DNA from: Tolypocladium sp. Sup5 PDA-1
Taxonomy: Eukaryota > Ascomycota > Sordariomycetes > Hypocreales > Ophiocordycipitaceae
Length of the DNA: 64,000 nt
Direction of reading: 5' to 3'
Assembly (NCBI GenBank): GCA_000750105.3
Contig: JPHH03000015.1
Location: 62,001-126,000, forward strand
This document shows, piece after piece, positions 32,751 through 44,291 of this stretch (position 1 is its first letter; every line of letters starts with the position of its first letter). The translations under genes and the position numbers were made by a program. The notes below the pieces were generated by a model. The model was not told the origin of the DNA. It ran no database searches and saw nothing but the letters and a program-made list of their open reading frames with translations.

Positions 32751-34261
32751 GGCGAGAGCTCATCAAGACGGCAGCCAAGTCTTTGAAATCACCACACACC
32801 ATGTGGAGACGGCGTGTTTCAACGACATGGGATGAACCGTGGAGGGCGGAGAAGTCGCAGGTTTTCAAGAAACCCCTGGTGGTGAAGTTGAAACGCACTC
32901 CCCACGGGGTGCATAAACGTCTTACGGTACGGCTTGGGGGACACATGACCGTTGGCCTCGGGATGTGACTAAACTCGAGAAGCAGCCGAATCTCCCCGGG
33001 TGATCAAAATTCGCGATGCGAATGGTCAATGGATGCGACCGAGTTGCTCCCCCGAAGCAACAGACGGTGTCACTAACAGTTCAGGAAACGACTTGGGATT
33101 GCAACCAGACCTGGTTCCTTGTTACGGGAACGGCAACAGGTCTCGAAAACGGATACGAATATATGGCATAGAGCATTGGGATTGGGACATTTCGGCGTCG
33201 GGGGAATCAGGCTGGCCGGCAGCGCTGTATGCTTCGCGTGTAATGAATACATTGTATACCACGGGTAGTTGAGTGCAACGTTTACCAACTATCACCTACA
33301 AAGTTCCAACTTGCCTCTACTTGACCAAACTTACATGTGCATACCCCAGTGCTCATATGCGGCATCAGCATCTAGCTGTCCCTGGATGGACAGTCCCTCG
33401 CCGTCCGGTACACCTCCGACAGGAGGCGCCCCGAGCCCAGGAGGCTGGCTGAGCCGCAGACATTGTCTCGGGGGCATAATAATGACACATGGTAAACACC
33501 AGGCGGGAGCCGGCTGGGTGGCGGGTGGACTGGAATGTACGGGCCAACCTCCGACAGACATCGACCCCGCCACCGCATCATAAGGTAGGTTAGGGGCATC
33601 ACATTAAACAGGCAGTTGGACACAGCGAGAATGGGAGAGTGAGAGGAAACTGGGGAGTTGCGGGCAAGAGTACTCTTGTATAATTATACACTATCGAATA
33701 CACAAGTATACCACAGTATGGAAGGGGGGTCGCCCGGTCTGGCTTGTCCGTGACCGAGGATTGGCTCCTCCCGTTGCAACCGTGAGGCTGCTAGGCTATA
33801 TACGTGTCCGTTTCCCTGGGCTTCTATTCTTCGCATCACGACGGCCAAGCCCATCCCTCGGGTTGCTCTTGGTTCGTGGCGAGTCCCGTAGTTTCAGGCT
33901 GTGCGTGGTCCACCCGTGAGCGCCGAGGAATAGGCCGAGGAGAATCGCAATGGTCGCGGCAAATGCGAAGTGGTAGGGTGGTAGCATATCGGGTACACAT
34001 GACGTGTGTTGTGTCGTTCATAAAAAATTTGATAAAAAAAAAGGAGAAAAGTCGAAAGGTCCAAACCCCACGCTAGGACGGGCAGAGAACCGAAGTCGAA
34101 AGACGAAGACGAAAACATTAGTCGGTTGTTGCCCCGGACGGCGGCGGTATATCCAAGGGAAATCGTGAATGCAGTCGCCGAGTCGAACGATGGCTGGCAG
34201 AAGAGGTGATGTCGAGGCTCGAAAACAATGAACGAAAGACTGAGAATCAAAATTGGGCCCG
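32751..34261. other. 1.5-kb gap between convergent genes
   Basis: It holds the 3' ends of the zinc-cluster gene (plus) and the LPAY membrane protein gene (minus). The only notable frame is the 63-codon minus ORF listed at 33796..33987. No other signal is recognised. Confidence 0.55.
33796..33987 (-). CDS. possible small membrane or secreted protein
   Basis: A 63-codon frame with a hydrophobic N-terminus (MLPPYHFAFAATIAILLGLFLGAHG) like a signal anchor, then a basic tail (about 15 Arg/Lys). No homologue is recognised. It lies past the stop of the LPAY protein on the same strand and may simply be its 3' UTR. Weakly supported. Confidence 0.25.
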   Translation of the reverse strand: MLPPYHFAFAATIAILLGLFLGAHGWTTHSLKLRDSPRTKSNPRDGLGRRDAKNRSPGKRTRI

Positions 34262-34963
34262 TTATTGGAACAAGGTGTGGTCCTTTTCCTTCAGGCCACC
34301 AATCTGGTCCATGTCGATGGACTGGAACTGCCCCTTGGCCTCCTTCTCGTACGCCGGCAGCTGCTCGTCGTGCATGGGCTCCAGTCCTATGGTAGCGTTG
34401 TCACCAACACGGACGACAAGGACGCGGCCACTCTTTGCACGGCCCTGGTCGTCTTGCTCGTCGGGGAACGTGATGTGGATTTCGGGGACATTGTCCGGCG
34501 AGTGAGGCGGCGAGTTGGGGTTCTGCAGCATAGGCTGGCCATCGCGGCCAATGTAGAAGATACTCGAGCGGCCGTTATGGGACGTCTCGATGGTCAGACC
34601 GCGGTGGTTGGAGGTCTGTTTGGTCTCGTTGTAGGCCGGCAGGCCCTGCATTCGCTGGCGCATGAGGCGGCGGCGACGACGCAGGAGGAAGAGGAGGGAG
34701 GCGAGGGTCAGGGCGAAGAAGACGAGGCCGAGGACGATGAGCATGAGGTTGATCATCTTGTCGGAACCGTCGTCGGAGGCGCCGCGGCGAGTGATTTCTG
34801 CAAACGAAGGGATGGCGATATGTTTGTCGCCGGGCAGGACGATGGGCCTCCAGGGCTTGGCTATCGTGTCCGAGGGGGGCATCTCAGCTGTGCGGGAGAG
34901 AATGGAGTCGCCCTTGATGAAGGGGCTCAGTATGGGTCGACGCAGGAAGTCGGTGGGAGCCAT
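34262..34963 (-). CDS. single-pass membrane protein with two LPAY motifs
   Basis: Single coding exon, 233 residues, no signal peptide. One transmembrane helix at about 71-94 (MINLMLIVLGLVFFALTLAS) is followed by RRRRR, which predicts a cytosolic C-terminus. LPAY occurs at 108-111, just after the membrane, and again at 202-205. LPxY is a known variant of the PPxY motif bound by WW domains of Rsp5-type ubiquitin ligases, so an adaptor or cargo role is possible but inferred. The C-terminal region contains HNGRSSIFYIGRDGQP and acidic stretches. It resembles conserved hypothetical proteins of Sordariomycetes; no named family. A long frame on the plus strand over the same bases is its shadow. Confidence 0.8.
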   Translation of the reverse strand: MAPTDFLRRPILSPFIKGDSILSRTAEMPPSDTIAKPWRPIVLPGDKHIAIPSFAEITRRGASDDGSDKMINLMLIVLGLVFFALTLASLLFLLRRRRRLMRQRMQGLPAYNETKQTSNHRGLTIETSHNGRSSIFYIGRDGQPMLQNPNSPPHSPDNVPEIHITFPDEQDDQGRAKSGRVLVVRVGDNATIGLEPMHDEQLPAYEKEAKGQFQSIDMDQIGGLKEKDHTLFQ

Positions 34964-36242
34964 GGCGGGCCACAGAATATTGCAAGGGCGGGTGCCGTTG
35001 TCAGTAATAAATGAAGGGAAGGTCTGCAGTCGGTAGTCGAAGTGTTAGTACGTGACGGACTTGCGTTGAGGAGTATTCCATTCGTGGCCGTCCAATATAT
35101 TGCCAAGTCTATTCGCCCCCATTCCCTCGAGGGGTCGGTGGTGGGCGAGTGTGTTTGCGTCGTGTGTGCAAGTGTGACATCCCCAGCCTTCTCGAGGGCT
35201 TATCCATACCACCGGGTGTCGCAGGCAGGGCAAAAATAGAAAAGACTCACGTACGCCAGATGCTGAAACTGTCAATTAGAGTCGTCCAAGACTCATAACA
35301 ATGGCTGGCAGGGCGGCTTCGATGGATTGTGTCTGCAGACTAGCCGTTGGGAGGCGCGCTGGCAGGGAGGAAGGACTGGACGGACGTTCGGCTGAAGGAA
35401 TGAAGCCGACGATCCAGGCAGGTTTCGCGATGTAAAGAGAGTGTAAGAAGGAACAAGGAACGACGGCGAAGGAAGCGCAACGGCTGCTGCGTCTCTCCTC
35501 GAAGTTGCCGGTCAACGACGACGATGGTGTTGAAGAACTGAGAACAAGGTTGGACAAGGTCAGAGAAGAGGGAAAAGAGAAGGAGACGCAGGCACAGGGC
35601 TGGGGTCTGGAGGGGGCTCATCAGAGCACCAGACCTGTGGAGCCTGGGATCCTCGCTGTCCAGGCCACTAGAGATGAATCGGACAGCGGGAAATGAGGGC
35701 AGCCCCTACAGACGGGGCGGTGCAAGGGCCCTCGCCCGCCGCCATTGGCCGCTGCGAAGGAGTTCGAACGGCCGCGCCACCAATCAGGGCCGCCCGCTGC
35801 GAGCCTCTCCAGCACACCCTATCGCTGTCGCGCTGCCCCTGGCTAGGTAGAGGAGGCCCGGCCGGGCGGACGGGCCTCCAGCGGGCCACTAAAACAAGTC
35901 TCCAGCTGCAGCCCTTCGCGCGCGCTTCATTGGCTGCAGGTCTTGGGTTCCAACCCGTTCAAGCCGTTCCTGGCGCTATGGACGTCCTCCTCACATCACC
36001 TCACCTCATTCAACCCCTGCCAAGGCTCTGTCTCTCACCTGACGGAGACTTGCAGGGCACGGAGAGCATCTCATTGCTCCGGCCAAGAGCAGAAGACGGC
36101 AGCGTGATGGAAACAAAGTTTCGTCCATCATTCAAGCTTTCGGAGGATCAAACACGTCTCTGACAGCCATGGGCAGCGGGTGACCCCTGGCAGGTGCAAG
36201 GTGCGGTTGATGCCGTCGAGCGTGGCCTCGGCGTTTACCCTA

Positions 36243-36257
36243 GTCCGTACTCCGTAC
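36243..36257. repeat. GTACTCCGTAC-type motif
   Basis: GTCCGTACTCCGTAC is an inverted-orientation copy of the recurrent intergenic motif. Confidence 0.65.
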
Positions 36258-38802
36258 ACCGCCTGCAAACTGCGTGCATGCACGACGACTTGCACATCCC
36301 AATACTCACAACCCCAAGTCAAGTCACTCTGGGTCTGGTGGCAGCCGACTCCTACTCATGCATCATCACACCTTTCTGGTTGTCCTGCTACGGCAATGAC
36401 ATGCAGGCATTCCATCAAGACCAACTTGGTGGATTCGGCTTGTCCCGCGCTGAAAATGGCCACGGGTCGGCGCTTAACTGCATTCGAGGTCTACGAGCGC
36501 AGCCAACAGACCCCAGAGTCTGGCCTAACGGCGTCCTCTGAACACCACCTTCGTTGACAAGGACGGGTTCACCACCACACCCATCGTCATGACCCCTCCA
36601 TCCAGTGATCAGTCGGCAGCTTGCCGCAGGCCGGCAGCCGGGCCCCTTCCTCTGACCTGCACTGCGACATCAACACACCACAAAGCGCTCCGTCCAACCG
36701 TCTGAGCACCGTTGCTGTCGATGCCAACTCCGACGCACGAGCACATCGGTCAGTCGGCGGCGTCTCGGCCCGCTACGTCGCGGCGACAGCCATCTCGCAG
36801 AGATCCCGTGTCACGAGCCACCTGACGGCAAGTGAAGCGGCTGTCGGGGCAGAACACGGTTTGCTGCTGATGAGACAAGCGTCTCACGGCAGACAGCGAT
36901 GCCTCAGAGCGTGGTACAGGACCCGGGGGTGAAGCTGTCCGGTGATTATGTCTGCATCATCAGAGTCGTCGATGGGACCCTGCCATTCACGATCAGAAAC
37001 ATAGTGCCTGGCACAGTTCCAAGGATGAGCACGCCCAGTGACGTTGAGCTCATACCCCAGGAAGATATAAACGATTCACGCTCCGTTGAATGAACCACGA
37101 GATCTCCTGGCGATGGCAAAGAGTCCCACAGACGGCCTGGGCCAACTGATAGGACCACGCTGAAGGAACACAGACCAAGTCCTCTCTTCACTGACCCAGT
37201 GACTCTCGACCGCCCCGATACATATGTGCCTGCGAGGAACGCCTTGAAGATAGAAACCCTAGCAACTTTCTAAGACGGCGCAACGACGCAGCATCGCAAC
37301 ATCGCAGCAGGACGGTTGGGCTGGTGAGTTGGCAAGATGGGCCCGTTGGACGAATGGGCTGGACCTAGATGTACAGCACAGCGCCGAGACTGTGAGAGGC
37401 AGACCCGAATCTGATATCGCTTACAGCACCCATGACACACTGTAACTGCGAGCGGCATCGACGAAGTGTGGAGGTCATCAGGCCAGTAGCTGAAGTCCCT
37501 TCGCCAGTAATATATTTCTTGCGGGGTCGGTCTGCTTTCAAAGCTGCAAATGTTCAACCATGTCCATCCGCCCGGTTCTCGCTTGGTTGGGTAGATCAGC
37601 CTCTCAAGGAAGGGCAGAGTTTGACCACCTTTACGACGCCAACGAGCGGCGACGACTTGATTGTTAGGCAAGGCACGACATCAAGGTGGCACAATACGTC
37701 AGGCCGCAAACGTGTCGTTGGGCTTGCAGGCGGCGAGGCGATTGAGCATTCCAGACAGCCCAGATGGCCTTGGGATTGGCGACTCTGGTAAACTCCGCGT
37801 TCCACGGCGCAGCTCTACGCTGGCGACCGAGTCCCTTGGTCAAGGTGTTTGGGATCCCACGGCGGGCGCCTCCCGTTTTCCCGTCTGTGACCATGTCGCT
37901 TGCAGTTAGACGAAGGCATCGCCTGATGATACCGGGCCTCTTGGGGTGATTGCCTCGGACAACGGACGGCAGGTGGCACAGATCACAGCTCCTCATGGCC
38001 CGGCGATTGCTGTTGTCGTCGCCCTGGTAAACACTTGCGCTGCCAGCTCCCTGGCCCATTGTTGGGTTGCATCGGGCCCAAGAAGGCCATGGTCGTTGTA
38101 TGGAGTAGCGAAAAGGGCAAGACGGCAAAGGAGGCAAAATGGTGAACTATGGATCACGCAGTCGAGGGTCATGGGAGCGGCCGGGAAACGCGAGGGCGAG
38201 GAGAGGCTAATAAATACAGACAGGCCCGAAGAGCCTGCTCGGGCTGGCCGTTGAGGGCGCAATATTGCATTTTGTTTCGCCCTTCGCTTGGTCTAACAGC
38301 GTAACGTGGAGAAGGTGGGAGTGGGAGAGGGACAGCCGAGCGAGACATGCGTGGAAAGGAGTGCCAGGAGTGGTTGTGAGATGCGGGTCGGGTCGCACAC
38401 ACGAATCGATCAGACAGGCGGTACGGATTTGTGCTGCAGACGGGGTTCTCGGCGCATAGAAGTGGCAGACTCTGGGGTTTAATGAAGCAGAGGCAGTGAA
38501 AAGCAAATATATTGGCGTGCAGAGGATGAATGGGGCCAACGATGGGGGCGTTGGTGGGCAAACACTGAAAGGCACAGAGCGGAGGGAGGCGTCCGACTGG
38601 GGGCGGCCCCGAGAGCAGATGCACGCGGCACGGCACGTTGGTCAAGATACTCGTAGTTACGTTGTATAGGCGCCGTTGACACAGACAGTTACCTCCGGGA
38701 GGCAAAGACACGATGCGTGCAATAGTGTACGTGTGCGTGATGCGCCAGGAGAGGAGAGGAGACGGCAAGGTAACAAGCGATGCCGTGCGGCGTGCGTGCG
38801 TG

Positions 38803-38852
38803 TGTGTGTGTGTGTGTGTGTGTCTCTGCCGCCGTCCATGCCCCCCCCCCCC
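38803..38852. repeat. (TG)n microsatellite and C12 homopolymer
   Basis: About ten TG units at 38803-38823 followed, 18 bp on, by twelve C at 38841-38852. The homopolymer length may be unreliable in assembly. Confidence 0.85.
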
Positions 38853-39502
38853 AGCCGTTACCAGCAGCAAGGGCCGCTGTCGACGGCAGCTTTGGTGGGT
38901 GTTCACTGTTCACTGTTGGGTTGGCTGTCAAGTCAAGAAGGGGGCGGGGATCAATTTGGCATCCTGCCCCCCCTTGGGGTCTATCGCGACGGGTGAAGCC
39001 GAGGGCGGAGGATGCGATATGCCCTCGTTGAGCCGATTGAACGCGAAGAGGCACGGAACAGCAAGGTCAGGCGCAAGAGTGAGTATTCGTAAGTGCTCTA
39101 AGAAATACAGAGAGGCTGCTGCTGGACGCCCAGTAATTAGGCTACGAGTCCATCTAGGTACGAGTACTCGTAGTAAAGCAGGGCGGCAGCCGGCTCCACC
39201 CGTGACCTGCATGAGGTGTGTTGGTTGGTACCTTGCGAAGTAGTCCGTACGGATCAAGTTACGGAGTGCTATCACGACTCTTCTTACACATCCCATCCCA
39301 TCCAGTGTTGGCACCTTTGGGACGACACACACCAACGGGGTGCGGTATGACACAAGAATGCCTGCGCATTGAGCAAGCCGTCCAATCCCTCCCGCCGCCG
39401 CGTCCTGCGCCCGCGGTGTGCATGCGTGCGCTCCCGTCCAGCCTTTGTTGGGGTCCCGTCCGTTTCGTTTAGGTTTGCTTGACTTGCGCCTGGCGTGATC
39501 CG

Positions 39503-39520
39503 GTGCCTGTGCCTGTGCCT
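39503..39520. repeat. (GTGCCT)3 hexamer repeat
   Basis: Three perfect GTGCCT units followed by GTGCA. Non-coding. Confidence 0.8.
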
Positions 39521-39890
39521 GTGCATTACGCCTCGCCCTACCGAGAGAGACGGCGCCGGCCTCCAGCCTCCAGATCGAAACTCTTTCTCGCGCCGGAGTC
39601 GTGTGCGTGTTTTTGCGCGTCCATAAGAATAATCGTCAACGCATCTCCCTCCCCCTCCTCTTCCCCCTCCTCCTCCTGCTCGTCCTCTCCCGTCCGTCTC
39701 CCTCTCACCGGCACCGCCGCCTCCTCCTCGTGGCACCCTTGCGCTGTTCTGTGCGACGGCCAGCGGCCAGGTCCAGCGCGGGCTCACACGAGCTCCTCGT
39801 CCTCCCTCGTCGTCTTGCCTCGCTCCTCCTCTTTAACTCGCATCCTGCGTCGTCTCCTCTGCCAACTCTTCCTTTTGCCCCATATCTTCC

Positions 39891-39908
39891 TCTCTCTCTC
39901 TCTCTCTC
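39891..39908. repeat. (TC)9 in a CT-rich leader
   Basis: Nine TC units within a C/T-rich tract (about 39640-39960). CT-rich tracts commonly precede transcription starts in filamentous fungi, so this is a candidate start region for the Pumilio gene. Confidence 0.7.
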
Positions 39909-40611
39909 GCTCTCTTTGTTTCCCTCCCTTGGGTTCGACAAGCCTGTCTCGCCCGTCATTCCTCACGCATATTACCCCTGGGCCTCGAGGAGACGCTCCT
40001 CTCGACGGCTTCTCTCCACGCGCATTCCGGGCACGCCAGAAACTCTCCGCTTTTGTGACAAGCTGCCCTGGGGCGTGTTTCCGTGGCTGCCCTGCGTCGA
40101 GCTACTACATCTATCTGACCTGCGCGCCCCCATTCCCGACTCGCGGCTTCTTTTCTTCTTCTCCTCTCTCAACATAGTGGACATATCGTGTGTCCATTCT
40201 CACCCATCCTTTGTTTGTCCCGAGGCGCCTGTCACATAATACGTTGCCGAAACCGAAACCGTCGTTGGTGCATTGCTTGCTCTTTTTGGGACCGAAAGAA
40301 CAAGACTGTACATGCCATCTGATATCGCGCGTACCTAACCGGGGCGGCTCCAGCATCTACTCGTTTATCAACACAGCACATACCAAATTCGACGACACGA
40401 ACAACTGTCTGTGGGTACCACGGAGAGCCAAGACGGCCAAGACATTGGAAGAGGCAGTTCTTCTCTCCGCCAAGCGTTGACCGTGGTTTCGAGCCAGCAC
40501 GCACACCTTGTCCGGTCGGTGAGTACGTTTCCGAAGAAGCTCCAGGTCCATCTTCAACAAGCCCTGGCCTCGACCTCGGGCTGTCACATCCGCGCACACC
40601 CACCACTCATC

Positions 40612-40642
40612 CGACCCCCGACCCCCCGACCCCCCGACCCCC
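40612..40642. repeat. CGACCCCC minisatellite
   Basis: About four tandem units of CGACCCC(C) in the probable 5' leader of the Pumilio gene. Confidence 0.75.
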
Positions 40643-41195
40643 TGCTGCCGCCTCTGTTAGTGTTGGCCATCAGCCTTACCGGCCAGAGGCGCTGCCCCGG
40701 TTTTTTGCCTCCTCCGCAATCACTATCCCAGTTTCTGCCCCCTGTGCTGGCCCTGGCTCGGCTCTGTTGCCTCATCCGCCGCCTTGGTCTTTTTTTCATG
40801 CTGCTGACGGCTCGGATGCTGACTCTTCCAAGTTCTAGGCCCAGATCACTCACTCGTCTGACGCTGTCGAGACTCCGTAGACACGAAGAAAACGCTGCCC
40901 CGTGCACGACTGTGCAGCTTCGTCCCTGGGTCGCACACGGCAGAGCGCCGATACAGCAGCCAAAGGCGCGACCAACCCCCGCCGGGTCGCATCCAGCCGG
41001 GCCTTTTAGTGTCGGCTGCCATCGCTAAGTGCACCGGAACTGTGGGAGAGCCTTCAGAGCCCTCGTCTCGTTTGCCTTGCACGCGCGAACTCTACGATAC
41101 CTACCGCGAACTCTGTGGTGGAAATTTTCGTGCCGCCTGCAGCCTAAAGCAGAACAAGCTCTGTCTGTCCACGCGGACGCTGCATTTTGTTCCCA

Positions 41196-44100
41196 ATGGC
41201 GACTGCAGTAAGTTGCTGCTGCACACTTTCTCCAGTCATCCTCTGCTCCCGTCGTGTTTGATCTTCATCGTCGTCTCGTCCTCCCCCTCCTGTTAGCACC
41301 CATCCAGTGCGTGTCTAGCGCCTGCGACCACGACGTCAGAGGGGCTCGAGTGCGTGTCTCAAGGTCGCAAAGGTCGCAGCACCAAACTAGCGCACACGGC
41401 AGGAGGCTTGGTTCGCCTGGGGTCCAGGACTCCCGTCTCCAGTCCTCTCAGGCTCAGGCTCAGGGCAGCGCAGGCCAGCCAGACACGGGCCCAGATTCCC
41501 CACTCACTCGCTGCATTGCACTGCATTCCTCCGACGCCCGCTCTTGGTTTTGTTCACAGCAGGCTGGCAGGACGACGGGTTTCGTCTTCATCGCTTCTTG
41601 TCGCTCGCTCTCTCTCTCTTCCATCGCTGACTCTCCCTATTGCCTCCTCTCCAGACGCGGTCGAGGGGCTTTCCCAACCTCACCATGCCGCCCGCTTCAG
41701 GCGACAAGCCCCAGCAGCCAATGGGCTCTGGCTTCCCGGGCTCCAACCTCTACCCGAACAAGAACATCTGGACCTCGTCTCTCTCCAACGCCCGGGAGAG
41801 GTCCATCGGCGCCAAAGGTGCGTCGCGCAGTCCCGACGACCGTGACCTGCTCCAGCGCCAGTGCGTGCTCACACAGCCTACAGACGCGGACGAGAGCCAC
41901 GCCGGCTCCAGCGCCCTCAACGCAAACTCTGAAGCCGACGTCTGGACCTCGAGCTCCAACCCCTGGAACACCGAGCATCCCGGCCGCTCCGTCAGCACCT
42001 CGCCGAACCGAACTCGAGATGCAGCCATGTCCAACGGCTCCGGCTACTTTGATAACCAGCCCGCCGCCATCGGCATGAAGAAGGGCAGTTTCGGCGGCAA
42101 GTCCTTCCACGACGACTCCAATGGCTACGCCACGGCCTTTTCGTCGCAGAAGCGGAATGCCCAGGACTCGGCCGCGTACATGGACTCCATCACGGGCTAC
42201 TCGCAGCCTCGTGACTCCTCGCTGCCCCCGTCTCGGCAGTCGCAAGGCTCGCCAGCCTTCCAGGAGCTCTACCGCGCCGGCCACACCCCGAGCAACTCGA
42301 TCCACTCTCAGAGGCAGATGAACAACCATGCCAGTTCATACTCCACGCAGAACACGAATCAGCGAGCATTCCAACTTAACAAGCAGATCGACGATGAGAT
42401 GTCTCTGCAGTTTAGCCGCCGGATTGGCCTGGACGGGCCCTCGAACGGTACCACGTCGTTCAACCCGACACAGCAACCCTTCCAGTTTAACCCCGGGTCG
42501 CAACCATGGATGGGCGAAGGCAGTGGGCCGAGATACGCGGGTGGCATGGATTTCGCCTCGGACGCAATGGCCGCTCAGTACGCCGCGATGAAGCGGCCTT
42601 CGGTCGATAGGATCTCGCCGGGACCAAGCTACCGGCTCGAGTCCAACCATAGCCCTCGGACGTATCAGCCCAGCCCGGACGCCTGGACTGGTAGGCCATC
42701 GTCTCGCGACCCCAGGGCGGCAGACTTCGAGCGGCGGACCCCTGCCCAGCAATATGCTGCCAACTTCCATCCCGGCTTCTTCCCTAACCAGTATCCCTAT
42801 GCCAGTATCCCAGCCCAGTACCCACCCAACTTCCTCGATCCCTACAGCCAGAACTTCCGCCATCACCCTATGATGGCCAGCTATGGTCTTCACGCGATGC
42901 AGGCCGGATATCCACTCGGGGCAAGTATCCCTCCCGTTAGGCCGTCGAGGGACCAGGACCCAGGAAAGGGCATGAGGAGCGTGCTTCTCGACGAGTTTCG
43001 CCTGAGCAACAAGTCGAGCAAGCGGTACGAGCTCAAGGACATCTACAGCTACGTGGTTGAGTTCAGCGGCGACCAGCATGGATCTAGGTTCATTCAGCAG
43101 AAGCTCGAGACTGCCAACAGCGATGAGAAGGAGCAGGTTTTTCGGGAAATCGAGCCCAACGCCATCCAGCTGATGAAGGATGTGTTTGGCAACTACGTCG
43201 TGCAGAAGTTCTTTGAGCACGGTAACCAGGTCCAGAAGAAGGTTCTGGCAGAGAAGATGAGGGGCAAGGTCGTGGACTTGTCGGTCCAAGTCTATGCCTG
43301 CCGCGTGGTGCAAAAGGCTCTCGAGCATGTGCTGGTGGAACAGCAGGCGGAGCTGACCAAGGAACTGGAGCCTGAGATCCTCAGGGTCATCAGGGACCAG
43401 AACGGCAACCACGTGGTCCAGAAGATCATCGAGCTTGTGCCACGCCAGTACATTGACTTCATCTTGAACGCCGTGCGCGGACAAGTGACGGGCCTTGCCT
43501 CTCATGCCTACGGCTGCCGGGTCATCCAGAGGATGTTGGAGCACGGAACGGAGGCGGACAAGGCGGAGCTTATGAATGAGCTGCACGCGTCGGCGCAGAT
43601 CCTGATTACCGATCAGTACGGCAACTACGTCGCGCAGCACGTCATCCAGAACGGCAAGCCAGAAGATCGTCAGCGGATGATTGAGCTCGTCATGGCCCAA
43701 CTTCTCACCCTGTCGAAGCACAAGTTTGCGTCCAACGTTGTCGAGAAATGCATCGAGTACGGTTCGCAGGAGCAGCGGACCAGTGTTCGGGAACAGCTTA
43801 CCACGGCAGGCAGCGACGGAACCAGCCCGCTGCAGCAGATGATGCGGGATCAATATGGAAACTATGTGATTCGTAAGTGCATGATGAAGATGCTCCAAGC
43901 GGTCCGGCGATGCTAACGGACTACAGAGAAACTGCTGGGCCAACTCCACGGCGCTGAGAGGGAGACTTTGGTGGAAGACATCAAGCCGCAGTTCTTCACG
44001 CTCAAGAAGAACGGTGCCACCAGACAGCTCCAGGCATTGGAGAAGCTCCTTGGTCTCAGCAGCGGCAGCGGCAGCGTGTGCGCCAAGAGTGAGGCTACTT

Positions 44101-44291
44101 CGTCTCATGCCGACGCCAACTCGGCTGCCGGCACTCCTCTCTTGACCAACGAGACCAACAGCCCTCAGAGCAGCAGCCCTCCCAGCGCACACGTGAGCGC
44201 TGTTGGCATCCCCAGCGGCGATGTGGCGAACAAGGCTTCGAACAATGCCGCCGAAGGCGTCACGCCCAAGGTCCAGGAAGAGGAGGCGTAA
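41196..44291 (+). CDS. puf3: Pumilio-family RNA-binding protein, Puf3 type
   Basis: Exons 41196..41207, 41655..43872 and 43927..44291 give 864 residues. If translation starts instead at ATG 41685, the product is 850. The four-codon first exon (MATA) has a GTAAGT donor and joins in frame to TRSRGFPNLTMPP across a 447-nt intron. The Pumilio homology domain starts about 250 codons before the end: VLLDEFRLSNKSSKRYELKD, then eight PUM repeats with core motifs such as GNYVVQKFFEHG, YACRVVQKALEH, GNHVVQKIIE, YGCRVIQRMLEHG, GNYVAQHVIQ and FASNVVEKCIEYG. Puf3-type proteins bind UGUANAUA in 3' UTRs of mRNAs for mitochondrial proteins and control their decay and translation. The long N-terminus is Ser/Gln/Asn/Pro-rich and probably disordered. 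The last intron (43873..43926) lies inside the final repeat. Confidence 0.93.

Larger units (their letters stand above)
34964..41195. other. 6.2-kb gene-free region upstream of Puf3
   Basis: It includes the 5' UTR and promoter of the LPAY gene (to about 35600) and the promoter and long leader of the Pumilio gene. Open frames of up to 245 codons look non-coding (Ser/Cys/Arg/Leu-rich). It contains (TG)n at 38803-38823, C12 at 38841-38852, (GTGCCT)3 at 39503-39520, (TC)9 at 39891-39908, a C-rich minisatellite at 40612-40642 and a GTCCGTACTCCGTAC motif at 36243-36257. The stretch 39600-40200 is strongly C/T-rich on the plus strand, typical of fungal transcription-start regions. Confidence 0.55.

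Noticed and set aside
34253..35014. 253-codon plus frame opposite the LPAY protein
   Set aside because: The minus frame has a clear transmembrane helix and motif structure; the plus frame does not.
42336..44192. 618-codon minus frame opposite Puf3
   Set aside because: It is the antisense shadow of G/C-ending codons in the Pumilio gene, with no family features of its own.
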